From Polyangiaceae bacterium (GTDB lineage Bacteria; Myxococcota_A; Polyangia; Polyangiales; Polyangiaceae): a stretch of 64,000 nt of DNA. The stretch spans positions 372,001 to 436,000 of the forward strand of contig JADJRH010000011.1 in the NCBI GenBank assembly GCA_016712345.1, read 5' to 3'. The stretch's first letter is position 1; every line of letters begins with the position of its first letter. Made by a program: the position numbers and the translations under genes. This document shows positions 7,444 through 17,034 of this stretch, piece by piece. The notes below the pieces were generated by a model. It had not been told where the DNA came from. It did no database searches and saw only the letters and a program-made list of their open reading frames with translations.

Positions 7444-9075
7444 CTACTCTTGATCGAAGCGCGCGGCCACCTCGTTTGGAAACGCCTTCATCACCGACAA
7501 AAACGGAGCGATCGCCACCTGACCGAGCCCGCAGATCGACGTTTGTTCGAGCGTGGATGCGAGTTCGGGCAGCAGCGCCAAATGCCTCTTTTTTCCTCTT
7601 CCAGCGGTGGCCTGCTCCAACATTTCCACCGCCTTCTGCGACCCCACTCGGCACGGCACACATTTCCCGCACGATTCGTTGCGAAAAAACGTCACCACGT
7701 TGGCAGCCAAATCCACAATGTCGGCGCCCTCCGCAATCACCAAAACCGCACCCGAACCCAACATCGATCCACGCTCCGCGAGGGCCTTAAAATCAAGGGG
7801 CGCATCCATCGCCGCATCGCCCCTCAAAAAGTTGGACGAGGCTCCACCCGGCGCCACAGCGAGCACCTGTTTGCCGTTTTTCATTCCACCCGCGAGCGCC
7901 ACAAGCTCCCCGATCGTGGTGCCCATTGGCACTTGGTAAACGCCGGGTCGCTCCACGTCTCCCGAAAGAGAGATCATCTTGAGACCGGCCGCCCCGCGTA
8001 CACCCAGCGCCTTCCATGCCGCCCCGCCCCCGCTCACAATTTTGGGCACCACCGAAAACGTTTCCACGTTGTTAATCAACGTCGGCTTTTCAAAAAGGCC
8101 CTTTTGCCCAGGGAAAGGCGGCTTGTTTCGAGGTTCACCGCGCTTGTCTTCAAGGCACTCAAGCAGCGCCGTTTCTTCGCCCAAAATGTACCCACCGGGC
8201 GAAACAAAAATCTCAACGTCAAATCGGCGCCCGCTTCCAAAAATATCGACGCCCAAAGCCCCGCGAGCGCGTGCGCTTTCGATCTCGCGCGCGAGCGCGA
8301 TCCGCTCCGCCACGTACTCATGTCGAATAAAAACAATCCCCTTTTCGGCGCCCACAACGAGCCCCGCGAGCGCCATCCCTTCCACAACGAGGTGCGGCAT
8401 TTCTTCGAGTACAACCCGATCTTTAAACGTGCCGGGCTCACTCTCATCCGCGTTGCAAACAACGTATTTGGGCTGCGCCGCCTCTTTTGAAACGAGATCC
8501 CACTTCACGCCGGTGGGAAACCCAGCGCCGCCCATCCCGCGCAGCCCACTCTCTTTCAGCTCTGCAATCACCTGCGCGGCGCCGATTTCTCCCCGCGCCG
8601 CCTTCATGAGTACACCGTACCGATCGGCCGCCGAAGGGTAGGGATCCGATGCCCACATACGGGGTGAATTTGTTGGCTGCGGCAGCTCCCCGTGGTTCGG
8701 CGGTGATTCCACCCGCGCCGCGACGGCATCGAGATCCGCCGCACTCATCGGATGTTCGTTCACGGTGACGGCGGGAGCGATCTCGCACCGACCGAGGCAA
8801 CTCACCTCTCGAACCTCCACACCTTCCCGCTCAAGGCGCGCTTTCGTTTGTGTACACACATCCCTGCCACCCGCAAGTCGGCACGACACATCGCGACAAA
8901 CAGCCACCTCCACCTTGGGCGGCGGCGTCCTGCGAAAGTGCGGATAAAACGAAACCACGCCTTCCACGCGGTAAAGCGGCACTTTCTCCTGGACAGCCAC
9001 CGCACGCAGATCTTCGTCCCGCAGGTAGCCGCGTTCGTGCAAGAGCGCGTTGAGCGCTGAAATAATCGCTCCCAC
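7444..9075 (-). CDS. Fused NuoE-NuoF-type NADH-binding flavoprotein (HoxF/FdsB-like)
   Basis: 543 aa from a GTG start. Residues 1-115 are a thioredoxin-like [2Fe-2S] domain as in NuoE/HoxF, with ligands CRDVSC and CLGRC. The remainder is NuoF-like: FMN/NADH site RGMGGAGFPTGVKWDLV, NADESEPGTFKDR, GYILGEETALLECLEDKRGE, an SLBB domain, and a [4Fe-4S] site with ESCGKCVPCRVG plus SICGLG. This one-chain layout is found in NAD-reducing hydrogenases and in diaphorase subunits of NAD-dependent formate dehydrogenases. A separate, standard nuoE and nuoF pair exists at 43.1-45 kb, so this copy is probably not Complex I. The downstream moeA favours a formate dehydrogenase partner; no catalytic subunit is in the window. 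Confidence 0.88.
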   Translation of the reverse strand: MGAIISALNALLHERGYLRDEDLRAVAVQEKVPLYRVEGVVSFYPHFRRTPPPKVEVAVCRDVSCRLAGGRDVCTQTKARLEREGVEVREVSCLGRCEIAPAVTVNEHPMSAADLDAVAARVESPPNHGELPQPTNSPRMWASDPYPSAADRYGVLMKAARGEIGAAQVIAELKESGLRGMGGAGFPTGVKWDLVSKEAAQPKYVVCNADESEPGTFKDRVVLEEMPHLVVEGMALAGLVVGAEKGIVFIRHEYVAERIALAREIESARARGALGVDIFGSGRRFDVEIFVSPGGYILGEETALLECLEDKRGEPRNKPPFPGQKGLFEKPTLINNVETFSVVPKIVSGGGAAWKALGVRGAAGLKMISLSGDVERPGVYQVPMGTTIGELVALAGGMKNGKQVLAVAPGGASSNFLRGDAAMDAPLDFKALAERGSMLGSGAVLVIAEGADIVDLAANVVTFFRNESCGKCVPCRVGSQKAVEMLEQATAGRGKKRHLALLPELASTLEQTSICGLGQVAIAPFLSVMKAFPNEVAARFDQE

Positions 9076-9261
9076 GCGCGCAGGTTAACACCAACGTGTG
9101 GCGCAGTTGCGTCATGAACCGCGGTTCATACCGGGCCGCGCAGGCCCGTACACATTGCGCGAGGAACGCGCGAATCTGCGCCATTGCCCTGTCTTTTGAG
9201 CCGGCGAACGCCCGTTCGCGTAAGGTGCTTTCGGGCATGCTCGTTGCTGCCCATAACTCCT

Positions 9262-11184
9262 GTGAAGCGGCCTTTTGCTCTGTGCGTCGCGGCGTGCGCG
9301 CTTGCGGCTATCTCCCCCCCGGCCTCCGCCGCCACGTTGGTTGGAGCGGCCTCGGTGCCCACCCAACTTCGCGTTGCTTCGGTGACCACGCCGCACGGTT
9401 CAACCGTGTGGAGCAGTTTTCAACTGAGCGGTGATGCCGGCCCCGTGGCCATCATTTTGCCGCTCCCCACAGGGGCTTTCGTCGATCAATCGTCCGATGC
9501 CTGGTTTGAGGCGCTTGAAGCATCCACAGCCCCGCGTGTTGTGCCACCCAACGGGCTTTCGCCGACGTGCCCGGGCGACAACGCTCCTGAAAATCCGGTG
9601 GATGTCACATCTTCCCTCGCTCACAAAGACAGCCTTCTGCCGCAGCAAATTGTGGTCGCCGGCAGCGCACAGGATGTATCCAGCTGGGCTGACACGCAGG
9701 GATTGTCCGTGCCGGCAGAGCTTGTATCGAAACTCAACTCCACCGGAGCATCATCCTTCTTTTGTGCTCTTTTTCAGGCGCCGTCAGGCGTTTCTATCAC
9801 CCCCACATTGCGGGTTTCAGCGCCCACCGGTTTTGCCGTATTGCCCTTTTCACTCACCGCGTCGGGCAGCCAGGCGTTGCCCGTTGTCGCGTGGACGTTT
9901 GCGCCCACCCGGGTGAACTTTTCGGGCACCGTAGAACAGGCCATTTCAGCCGGATCTCTCGTGTGGAATGCCAAAGATCAAATCTCCAACTACACCGAGG
10001 TTCGCCAAGACCTTTTGCTTGAAGCCACAGGCAACATCCTGCCTGAAAGCGCCGGTCACAAAACTCTCACTTTACCGCTCGCCGTTCCAAACAGCCAAGC
10101 ATCCCTTGAAGCTTTGGTTCCCGCCTATTTCGAGCGCGCATCCGCCTACGGCAACGCCCCGTCAGATCCCGAACCGTGTGTCTCTTCGGCGTTGGTCGGG
10201 TTTGAGTCTGACCAGACAGTGAGCCACGCCTGCCCGCGGGGAGATCTCGCCGCCCTCGCCGGTGATTGTGTACTCATTGCTCCCCAAGCCGGAGAACTCA
10301 ACTCCACCGAGTTTTTGTGCGGTCCCGGAGCCGACGACCTGGCCCTCGTAGCCGCCGGCACGGTTGGAAAAAATATCTGGCTAACCCGTCATTCGTTCGT
10401 ATTACCGGCAAACTCCACAGGAGAAGATCGCGCCGTCATCGCGGCTCCAAAGGTTGCGATAGACCCTGTTTTCACAGCGTCCGCCGTGGATCTCGCCGAT
10501 TGTTTCGGAGGCGCCGGCGGCGGCTCCACAACTTCATCCACAACAACGTCATCCACCACCACGTCTACAAGCTCTTCAAGCTCCACAAGCACCACAGGAG
10601 CCGGATCGAGCACCGGATCGGGGAACACCACCGGTTTTGGAGGATTCGGCGGCTACGGCGGCTACGCGGGCGACCCGTACAACGACGGCGATGATGTGTA
10701 CATCGACACAAGCGGCTGCGCCTGCGCCGGCACCGTGCCCACCGACAGCACCTACGAGTCGAGCGGGGATGACTGCGACAGCGGATCAAGCTCCGCATCG
10801 TCGGGCGACGACTGCGACAGCGGCTCCAGCGGGGGCGATTCATACGGCAGCGACGACTGCGACAGCGGCTCCAGCGCCGGCGGCGACGACTGCGACAGCG
10901 GCTCAAGCGCCGGTGGCGACAGTTGCGACAGCGGCTCCAGCGGCGGCGACAGTTGCGACACCGGCTCCAGCACTGAATATGGCAGCGACTCAGCGCCCGC
11001 CGGCGGCGAGGGCTTCAACAACGCGAATGTCAGCAGCGCCTGCGCTGTCAGTCGCGCTCGAACGCCCTCCGCCCGCGCCAAAGGCCCGCGACTCAGCGCC
11101 ATGACATTGGCATTGCTCGCGCTGGTGCTTCCGTTCCGCCGCCGCGGCTCCCAAAAACGCAGACGCGATACGCCCACTTCATGA
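9262..11184 (+). CDS. Secreted DUF2330 protein with Cys-rich DCDSGSS repeats and MYXO-CTERM-like tail
   Basis: 640 aa if started at the GTG at 9262, which directly gives a signal peptide (MKRPFALCVAACALAAISPPASAA); a TTG-started extension of 26 codons is possible. The DUF2330 part follows: LRVASVTTPHGSTVWSSFQL, IILPLPTGAFVDQSSDAWFE, then long beta-rich sequence. From about residue 430 there is a Thr/Ser-rich spacer, a Gly/Tyr patch, and six DDCDSGSS-type repeats. The end (Cys about 40 residues before the stop, hydrophobic MTLALLALVLPF, then RRRGSQKRRRD) resembles the MYXO-CTERM signal that anchors proteins to the myxobacterial cell surface. Function of DUF2330 is unknown. Convergent or divergent neighbours give no operon. 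Confidence 0.82.
   Translation: MKRPFALCVAACALAAISPPASAATLVGAASVPTQLRVASVTTPHGSTVWSSFQLSGDAGPVAIILPLPTGAFVDQSSDAWFEALEASTAPRVVPPNGLSPTCPGDNAPENPVDVTSSLAHKDSLLPQQIVVAGSAQDVSSWADTQGLSVPAELVSKLNSTGASSFFCALFQAPSGVSITPTLRVSAPTGFAVLPFSLTASGSQALPVVAWTFAPTRVNFSGTVEQAISAGSLVWNAKDQISNYTEVRQDLLLEATGNILPESAGHKTLTLPLAVPNSQASLEALVPAYFERASAYGNAPSDPEPCVSSALVGFESDQTVSHACPRGDLAALAGDCVLIAPQAGELNSTEFLCGPGADDLALVAAGTVGKNIWLTRHSFVLPANSTGEDRAVIAAPKVAIDPVFTASAVDLADCFGGAGGGSTTSSTTTSSTTTSTSSSSSTSTTGAGSSTGSGNTTGFGGFGGYGGYAGDPYNDGDDVYIDTSGCACAGTVPTDSTYESSGDDCDSGSSSASSGDDCDSGSSGGDSYGSDDCDSGSSAGGDDCDSGSSAGGDSCDSGSSGGDSCDTGSSTEYGSDSAPAGGEGFNNANVSSACAVSRARTPSARAKGPRLSAMTLALLALVLPFRRRGSQKRRRDTPTS
10768..10970 (+). repeat. 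Six coding repeats of the DDCDSGSS type
   Basis: Within the DUF2330 gene, six imperfect tandem units of 24-45 bp share the core gactgcgacagcggctcc and encode D-[DS]-C-D-[ST]-G-S-S followed by variable Ser/Gly/Ala. Each unit contributes one Cys and two or three acidic residues. The unit length varies, so the array probably grew by slippage or unequal exchange. The regular Cys-acid pattern could bind metal or crosslink; that is inference. Confidence 0.8.
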
Positions 11185-11261
11185 GCGAGGCTCAAGGCGG
11201 GGGCCCAGATGCAGTTCACAAGGTTCAGTCAGACAAAGCCCCAAATGTTGACTTCCGAAAT

Positions 11262-11282
11262 GTGTACACAGAAAGTGTACAC
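11262..11282. promoter_or_regulatory. Two GTGTACAC palindromes spaced 13 bp upstream of a lipoprotein gene
   Basis: The 165-bp gap between the DUF2330 gene and the next gene contains GTGTACAC at 11262-11269 and again at 11275-11282 (13 bp centre to centre, slightly more than one helical turn), joined by AGAAA. TTGACT lies just upstream at 11248-11253 and could be a -35 box. This is the only place in the window with two intact copies so close together. It could be an operator for a dimeric regulator, or simply two members of the genome-wide repeat family. Confidence 0.4.
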
Positions 11283-11349
11283 AAGGAGATGTGACCCTCG
11301 GTCGCGCAATTGTCTCCCGAAAGCCGCGCACAAAAGGTAAGCTCGCGCC

Positions 11350-13077
11350 ATGCCCCGGTTGCCCTTCTTACGGCTCGGATCGCTTCCTTTTGCGGCATTG
11401 CTCGCCGCCTCGTGTTCACAAAACTCCGTGCCGCTCAGCCTCGTCATGGTGGCGCCGCAGGCCCTCGGAGATGCAGAATCGGTGGATCTTTACGTGTATG
11501 AAGCCGTCGGTGCCGAATGTGCAGAAGACGGCTCCGTGGGTGAAATTCCGACCGAAGCGTCCAAGTTTTCACTCACCAAAGACGGCTGCGGTGAAGGGCT
11601 TTCGTGGTGCGCCGAAATCGAAGTGGAGCGCACAGACAATCCCACAATGTTCGCCGCCGTCGCGCGCGCGCAGGGCCAAACGCTCCTTCAAGGGTGCACC
11701 ATCACACCGGTCAATCAAGACCCGCTCGATGTCACCATTGAGATGAAACAGTTTATTGAGCCCAAGTGCTGCGGTGACGGCAAACTCCAACCCGGCGAAC
11801 AGTGTGATCCCGGCGGCTCGGCAGAATGCGGCGGCGTCATCCCCGATGAAGTGTGCAACCCCGACTGCACCACCGCCGAGGTGTTGCTCTCCGTTGTCGA
11901 CAACGCGAAGCCCTTCATGGACAACCTGCCGGTCACCAAAAGTGAGCTGCAAATGGCCTTTTGCCCCGGCAATTCACAAACCGGCACCGCACTCAGAACC
12001 GTGTTTCGCAGCGCCGACGGCAAAGCCAACAACATGAGCGACATCAACCTTCGCGTCATGTCGCCCGATGGGTACACCATTATCAATCCCCAGCCTTTGA
12101 GCCTCCAACTGCGCCTTCCCGTCCCCTGTTATGACATCTACGAAACGGCCGAAGGTGGAGTTGAGCGTACACCTGCCATTGCCGCCGTTGCCCAAAACTC
12201 AACTCTCATGGTGTACGCAAGCAACATCAAAGTCTCGTCGAGTTCAGACATCTACCTCATTGAACACACCGAAGACGTGTGTGCCGACGTTCCACTCAAC
12301 TCCAATCCAGCCGTTCAACTCAGCAAAACCGTGTCCGCGCCCGGATCCATCACCCCCGACGTGGCGCGCGGCCCCGACGGGTCGGCCCTCATTGTATGGG
12401 AGCAAAAAGGGGACATTCAGGCCCGCATCTGGAATAACGGCGCCCTCATTCCACCCTTCAGCGAAACCGCACTTTCCATTGGAAAAGGCGCCCTACCCAA
12501 AGTGGCAGGCAACGGCAGCGGTTGGGTAGTTGTCTACCAAGGCCCCGGCGACGCAGAAGACATCTTTAAACGCACCGTCGATTTGCAAGGCGTTTCCGGG
12601 GCAGAATTGCGGGTTAACGGTCAAACAGGCGGCCCCCAAATTCTACCTGACATTGCCATGCTCGACAGCGGCAACTACGCCGTTGTTTGGGAGAGCGCCG
12701 GTGACGTGTTCTTCCAGCGTTATCTCGCCGATGGAACAGCGGTTGCCGGCGATCAAGATGCACCTCTCAACACCGACAAGGGAGGCAACCAATTCGCTGT
12801 CTCCATTGCCGCTCCCACCTCCGGTGGAACCTTTTTCGCCGCCGTTTGGGAAAACGACGACGCCACCATTTCAGCCCGTTTCCTAGGCGAAAAAAGCGGA
12901 TTTCTCTTCAACAGCGTCGACGGTAGAAACACCAGTTTCCAAGCGTCGCCGCCCGGTGCCATTGGCCTCCGCCACAAACCCACAGTTGCCATTGGCAATC
13001 ACGTCATGTTTGGGTGGCAGGACGACAGTCAAGAACATCCCGGTGTGTACATCCGCCGCTTCCCTCTACCCAATTGA
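11350..13077 (+). CDS. Large lipoprotein with CGDG-type Cys-rich motif
   Basis: 575 aa. Signal peptide PFLRLGSLPFAALLAASC ends in lipobox LAASC, so the mature protein is lipid anchored. Near residue 138 there is CCGDGKLQPGEQCDPGG followed by CNPDCT, a form of the DUF4215-like Cys-rich motif that is abundant in myxobacterial surface proteins. The C-terminal half (from about 330) has repeated short strands such as PDVARGPDGSALIVWEQKGD, PKVAGNGSGWVVVYQGPG, PDIAMLDSGNYAVVWESAGD and ISARFLGEKSG, which look like blades of a beta-propeller. No enzyme motif was seen. It faces the glycosyltransferase gene tail to tail. Confidence 0.8.
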   Translation: MPRLPFLRLGSLPFAALLAASCSQNSVPLSLVMVAPQALGDAESVDLYVYEAVGAECAEDGSVGEIPTEASKFSLTKDGCGEGLSWCAEIEVERTDNPTMFAAVARAQGQTLLQGCTITPVNQDPLDVTIEMKQFIEPKCCGDGKLQPGEQCDPGGSAECGGVIPDEVCNPDCTTAEVLLSVVDNAKPFMDNLPVTKSELQMAFCPGNSQTGTALRTVFRSADGKANNMSDINLRVMSPDGYTIINPQPLSLQLRLPVPCYDIYETAEGGVERTPAIAAVAQNSTLMVYASNIKVSSSSDIYLIEHTEDVCADVPLNSNPAVQLSKTVSAPGSITPDVARGPDGSALIVWEQKGDIQARIWNNGALIPPFSETALSIGKGALPKVAGNGSGWVVVYQGPGDAEDIFKRTVDLQGVSGAELRVNGQTGGPQILPDIAMLDSGNYAVVWESAGDVFFQRYLADGTAVAGDQDAPLNTDKGGNQFAVSIAAPTSGGTFFAAVWENDDATISARFLGEKSGFLFNSVDGRNTSFQASPPGAIGLRHKPTVAIGNHVMFGWQDDSQEHPGVYIRRFPLPN

Positions 13078-13148
13078 CCAAAGCTGACAACTACCCGCGC
13101 CGGTTACCGAGGGCGCAAACGCCGTGTCAGTGACCGGGCGGCGCTCGG

Positions 13149-15728
13149 CTACCGAACGTTAATGGGGCCGCCCACAACGCGGTTGTCCTGCGACGGACCG
13201 CGCGTCACCGCGTAACGCGTTTCGCCCACGAAAAAGCCAAAAAACACGGTGTATTGCCCGGGTAGGAAGTTGGGCTCCAGTTGAAACACCAAGTCGTCCA
13301 CCACCACGTCGCCCGGATTCCAAAGGTTCATGGCGTAGCGACCGTCAAGTACAGAATGGTCGCCGTTGTACCTTCTACCAAACCCGTCAATGTGAACAAA
13401 CGCTTTCCAATTGCCTGACAGTGGGCTCTCCACTCGGTAGTAGAAACGCAAATGGTAAGGCCTTTGTGGAACCACACTTTCCACAACCGCGCCCGATTCA
13501 TCCGCCACTTCCCACCCCAGCACTGTCAGCTCCCCGCGAAAGCTCGCCTCCACTTTTCGAGCCGGATTTGGGGGCGTGTCGAGAACCATTGACGCCAGCG
13601 GATTTTGGTTGGGTGAATCTTCCCCCCGATTGGAAGCGAGTAAAATCTGACTTGACCTTCCATCGAGAACGGGAAGGTTTTTTCCAGTGTGCCGCCGGTA
13701 GAGCGAGTTGAGCTTGGGTAGATCCTCCGCCCGAAAAAAGAGCCACTTTCGTTTGGCAGACTCATCCCCCTCTTCCGTCAGCCATTGGAACGCGCGCAGC
13801 GGATCGCCGAGCGTTGTGACCTTCCCGCTGCCGTAATACGCCGCGGCGCGCGACCTGACCCCCAACATGGCCACTTCTTCGCCGGGTTTTGCGAGCGTTG
13901 CGAGCGTTTCAAACGCTTCTTTGGGCGACAACTGATCCGCCAGCGCCGGGTAATACCCAAACGAGAGCACGCCGCCCGCCAAGACCGCCCCGAACATTAC
14001 ACCGATCGCCCGGTGTACACGCAGGCCACGCGTGACCCAACGGTACACATCGCGCGCCAGCACAAGCAGCACCACCATCCCTCCGATTCCGCAGGGAACG
14101 GCCCACCACAAATTCACCGCCACATCGGCAAAGAGCTTGGGTAAACGCTCCACAGGCTCCCAGCCGAAGCGCCTGCCAAAAAACACCATCGCCGCCAAAC
14201 CCACCAGCGCGGCCTCAATCACCACCGCGACAAACACCAGGTTTCCCGCCCAAAGTTCGGCGAAATAACGCCCCAAAGCCGCCGCGCGCGTCGTCCGCGC
14301 CTCCACCCACTCGGAGATCGTCAACGACGGCTCTTCATCCTGCGACTCAAACCAGGCGAGCGCCGTGAGCCCCGCAAAAAGAGCCAGCGCCCACAGCAAA
14401 ATGTGTTCGCCCTGCGCTTCAAAACTCTTTGGAAAAGGCGCTTTTTCAATCGCAAACGCCGCAAGCGCTTTGTCGGGAAAACGCTTCATGTCGGTGTACA
14501 AAACAAACCCGAGAAGCGGCACGGCGACTGTCACGGCGCGCGACGGCGGCGCACCTCGCTCAAAATCGCGCAGAGCCAACGCAACGATCACCGCGAAAAT
14601 CATGGGCCCGCTGAAGGGAAGCGCTCCCGTTCGAGGGCCCAACATTGCGTACACACCAAACGCCACGCCAAGTGCAACGACCATGAAAACGCGAAGCGCA
14701 GCCTCGCGTCGAAACGGTTCAGCCTGTTCAGAATCACCTTCAAACGTAGGCGATCGAAACATTTTGCCAAACGCGAAAGGCAAAAACGCGCTCCATGGAA
14801 AAAGCGCATGGCCCAAGTCGCGGAGCGGTAAATCAAACGTCGCATCGTTTGGCGCGCGCGACAAAACCTCAAAGCCCAAGTGCCTCAGCAACACTCCACC
14901 GGGCATGGCCCTGCCGAGCACTTGAAGGCCTAAAACAAGCGAAACAATGCCAAGAACCAAACTCAGCCCGGCAGTCAAAATGGTGTACACATCGCGCTTT
15001 GGTCCAAACTTTCCCGACCCTGTGCCCGCCTCTAAAACAACCGCCGCCAGCCCCGCGGAAAGCGCTGGAATCGCCACACCGATCATCATCCCGCGCGACA
15101 AATACCCTGCAAAAAGGCCCGTGATCCCAAGCGCCGTCCACCCCGCGCGCACCGCTGTTCCCCGATCCCACATCGCGCCCCCCAACCCCGAGAGCGCCAT
15201 TGCAAGGGCCGCCATTGTCACGATGTCGCCGAGCATCGTGCGCGCATGCAAAAAGTAGAGTGGCATTGTCACGAGCGCGACCGTTGCAAACAGTCCAGCG
15301 CGCCGATCCACCAATCGCGCGACCAGTGTGTACACACTCATTGCGCCCAACAAACCCCACAAAACAAGCGGTAGCCGCCCGCTCCAATCGTGCAGACCAA
15401 ACAGCCTGAACGAGAGCGCCATCGATGTGTACGCAAGCTCCCCCGACCGAAGATCGGTCAACGTTGGCATTGTGTTTTGCGCGTCCGCCTGCCACAACGG
15501 ATCGCCCGGCGCCGAAGTCGCGCCCGCTGCCGTTGTCGCGTGTGGAAACACCCAAATCGCAGCTCGCCGCGCGAGGTCCGCCGCATCCAACTCGTACGGA
15601 TCCCAAATCCCCAGTTTTCTCACCGGAACCGCCAAAAACGCCGCGGCGATAAGCAGAGCCGCAATGCCCGGAAGCATCGTCGCGACTCGGCTCTTTGCGC
15701 CGCCTTTTGAAACGCGGTGTTCCGCCAT
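13149..15728 (-). CDS. Glycosyltransferase family 39 (PMT/ArnT-like) membrane protein
   Basis: 859 aa from the ATG at 15728 (MAEHRVSKGG); the frame is open 45 codons further but that part overlaps the divergent era start region. The first long loop carries LGIWDPYELDAADLARRAA, matching the acidic catalytic motif of polyprenyl-phosphate-dependent GT39/PMT_2 enzymes. About twelve hydrophobic segments follow (for example LPLVLWGLLGAMSVYTLVA, ALGITGLFAGYLSRGMMIGV). The last ~130 residues form a soluble beta-rich domain (YNGDHSVLDGRYAMNLWNPG, PGQYTVFFGFFVG). It probably transfers a lipid-linked sugar to a lipid or protein at the periplasmic side. Acceptor unknown. Confidence 0.83.
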   Translation of the reverse strand: MAEHRVSKGGAKSRVATMLPGIAALLIAAAFLAVPVRKLGIWDPYELDAADLARRAAIWVFPHATTAAGATSAPGDPLWQADAQNTMPTLTDLRSGELAYTSMALSFRLFGLHDWSGRLPLVLWGLLGAMSVYTLVARLVDRRAGLFATVALVTMPLYFLHARTMLGDIVTMAALAMALSGLGGAMWDRGTAVRAGWTALGITGLFAGYLSRGMMIGVAIPALSAGLAAVVLEAGTGSGKFGPKRDVYTILTAGLSLVLGIVSLVLGLQVLGRAMPGGVLLRHLGFEVLSRAPNDATFDLPLRDLGHALFPWSAFLPFAFGKMFRSPTFEGDSEQAEPFRREAALRVFMVVALGVAFGVYAMLGPRTGALPFSGPMIFAVIVALALRDFERGAPPSRAVTVAVPLLGFVLYTDMKRFPDKALAAFAIEKAPFPKSFEAQGEHILLWALALFAGLTALAWFESQDEEPSLTISEWVEARTTRAAALGRYFAELWAGNLVFVAVVIEAALVGLAAMVFFGRRFGWEPVERLPKLFADVAVNLWWAVPCGIGGMVVLLVLARDVYRWVTRGLRVHRAIGVMFGAVLAGGVLSFGYYPALADQLSPKEAFETLATLAKPGEEVAMLGVRSRAAAYYGSGKVTTLGDPLRAFQWLTEEGDESAKRKWLFFRAEDLPKLNSLYRRHTGKNLPVLDGRSSQILLASNRGEDSPNQNPLASMVLDTPPNPARKVEASFRGELTVLGWEVADESGAVVESVVPQRPYHLRFYYRVESPLSGNWKAFVHIDGFGRRYNGDHSVLDGRYAMNLWNPGDVVVDDLVFQLEPNFLPGQYTVFFGFFVGETRYAVTRGPSQDNRVVGGPINVR

Positions 15729-15792
15729 CTCGCGCTCGCTTACCGGCGAAGGCGCCCCTCGTAAAGTGTCCCCGCAATTGCCTTCGACTTTA

Positions 15793-17034
15793 ATGCGGGC
15801 TACTGCGCGCGCCGTGAACGAGCGCGCAAAGCCATCCGCAACCCAAAACAGGCGTCCCGCCAAAGGTCAAAAGGCCGCTCCAAAAGCACCGCCCCAAGGC
15901 AAAAATCCCAAAGAGGCCTCGCGCAAACCGGCAGCCCACTCTCCGGCTCCGCCGGCAAAAAAGGCCGCCGCCCCCAAGCCCGCTGTGATTGAAGGCCCTC
16001 TACGCAGCGGAACCGTGGCCCTCATTGGTCGCCCCAACGTGGGCAAATCCACGCTTCTCAATGCCGCGCTCGGCCAACCGCTTGCGATTGTTTCCCCGAC
16101 CCCCCAAACCACACGCGACACGCTTCTCGGTGTACTCCATCGCGGTTCGGCTGAATTTCGCCTGCTCGACACCCCCGGCCTTCACAAACCCAAAACCGAA
16201 CTCGGCCGAGTGATGAATGCGTACGCACGCGAGGCTGCCCGTGCCGCCGACGTGGTGTTGTTCATCACCGACGTTCCGCAGCGCGGCCACGGCGATCACC
16301 ACGTTATCGCCCCCCACCCCGGTGATCTAACCCTTCTCCAGAGTCTAAAAGATGCGGAAGGTGCGGCGCCGGTCGTTCTGGTTCTCAACAAAGTTGATAT
16401 TGTTCGCGACAAATCGGTGCTTTTGCCTCTGATTGAAGCGTTTTCAAAAATTCTACCCTTTGCCGCCATTGTTCCCATCAGCGCCAAGCGTGAAGGGGAG
16501 GTAGAACGCGTTCTCGCCGAGGTGGGCCCGCTCCTACCTGAAGGAAAATGGCAACACGACGAAGATGACCTGACAGATCGTCCCACCCGTTATTTCGCGT
16601 CTGAATACGTTCGTGAACAAATCCTCCGCGCCACGCGATTGGAGGTTCCCCACGCCACCGCCGTCACCGTCGACAAGTTTTCTGAACCTGAACGCGGTGC
16701 GCTTGAAATTGACATCACCATCCATGTGGAACGCCCCGGTCAGAAAAAGATTCTGGTGGGTAAGGGCGGCGCAACGCTGAAGCAGATCGGTATGCAGGCG
16801 CGCCTCCGGGTAGAAGAAATGGTAGGTCGAAAAGTGATCCTCCGAACATGGGTAAGGGTCACCGAAGCGTGGCGTCAGAGTCGCGAACGCCTAAGCGAAA
16901 TGGGCTACGAAAAAGACGCCGGCGGCGATCAAACATTGCTCATCGAAGCCGACCTACCCGACCTGAGCCTCCCGACCGATGGAGAGCCCACGGGGCCCGT
17001 GGTGATCGCGGGTGACGAGGATCAAGAACAATGA
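15793..17034 (+). CDS. era: GTPase Era
   Basis: 413 aa from ATG 15793. Era binds the 16S rRNA 3' end and helps 30S maturation. G1 GRPNVGKST (79-87), G2 TTRDT, G3 DTPGLHKP, G4 NKVD, G5 SAKR are all present, followed by the KH RNA-binding domain (KKILVGKGGATLKQIGMQAR). The first ~70 residues are a Lys/Pro/Ala-rich extension not found in standard Era of ~300 aa and probably disordered. The gene ends with ATGA overlap into der (17031-17034), indicating coupled translation of two ribosome-assembly GTPases. A frame open upstream of 15793 overlaps the opposite glycosyltransferase and is not counted. Confidence 0.95.
   Translation: MRATARAVNERAKPSATQNRRPAKGQKAAPKAPPQGKNPKEASRKPAAHSPAPPAKKAAAPKPAVIEGPLRSGTVALIGRPNVGKSTLLNAALGQPLAIVSPTPQTTRDTLLGVLHRGSAEFRLLDTPGLHKPKTELGRVMNAYAREAARAADVVLFITDVPQRGHGDHHVIAPHPGDLTLLQSLKDAEGAAPVVLVLNKVDIVRDKSVLLPLIEAFSKILPFAAIVPISAKREGEVERVLAEVGPLLPEGKWQHDEDDLTDRPTRYFASEYVREQILRATRLEVPHATAVTVDKFSEPERGALEIDITIHVERPGQKKILVGKGGATLKQIGMQARLRVEEMVGRKVILRTWVRVTEAWRQSRERLSEMGYEKDAGGDQTLLIEADLPDLSLPTDGEPTGPVVIAGDEDQEQ

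Noticed and set aside
10768..10970. Possible CRISPR-like array
   Set aside because: Units are coding, of unequal length and without unique spacers.
14869..15777. 302-codon frame on the - strand, offset from the glycosyltransferase
   Set aside because: The overlapping frame has the GT39 motif and TM segments; this one is an Arg/Gly-rich shadow.
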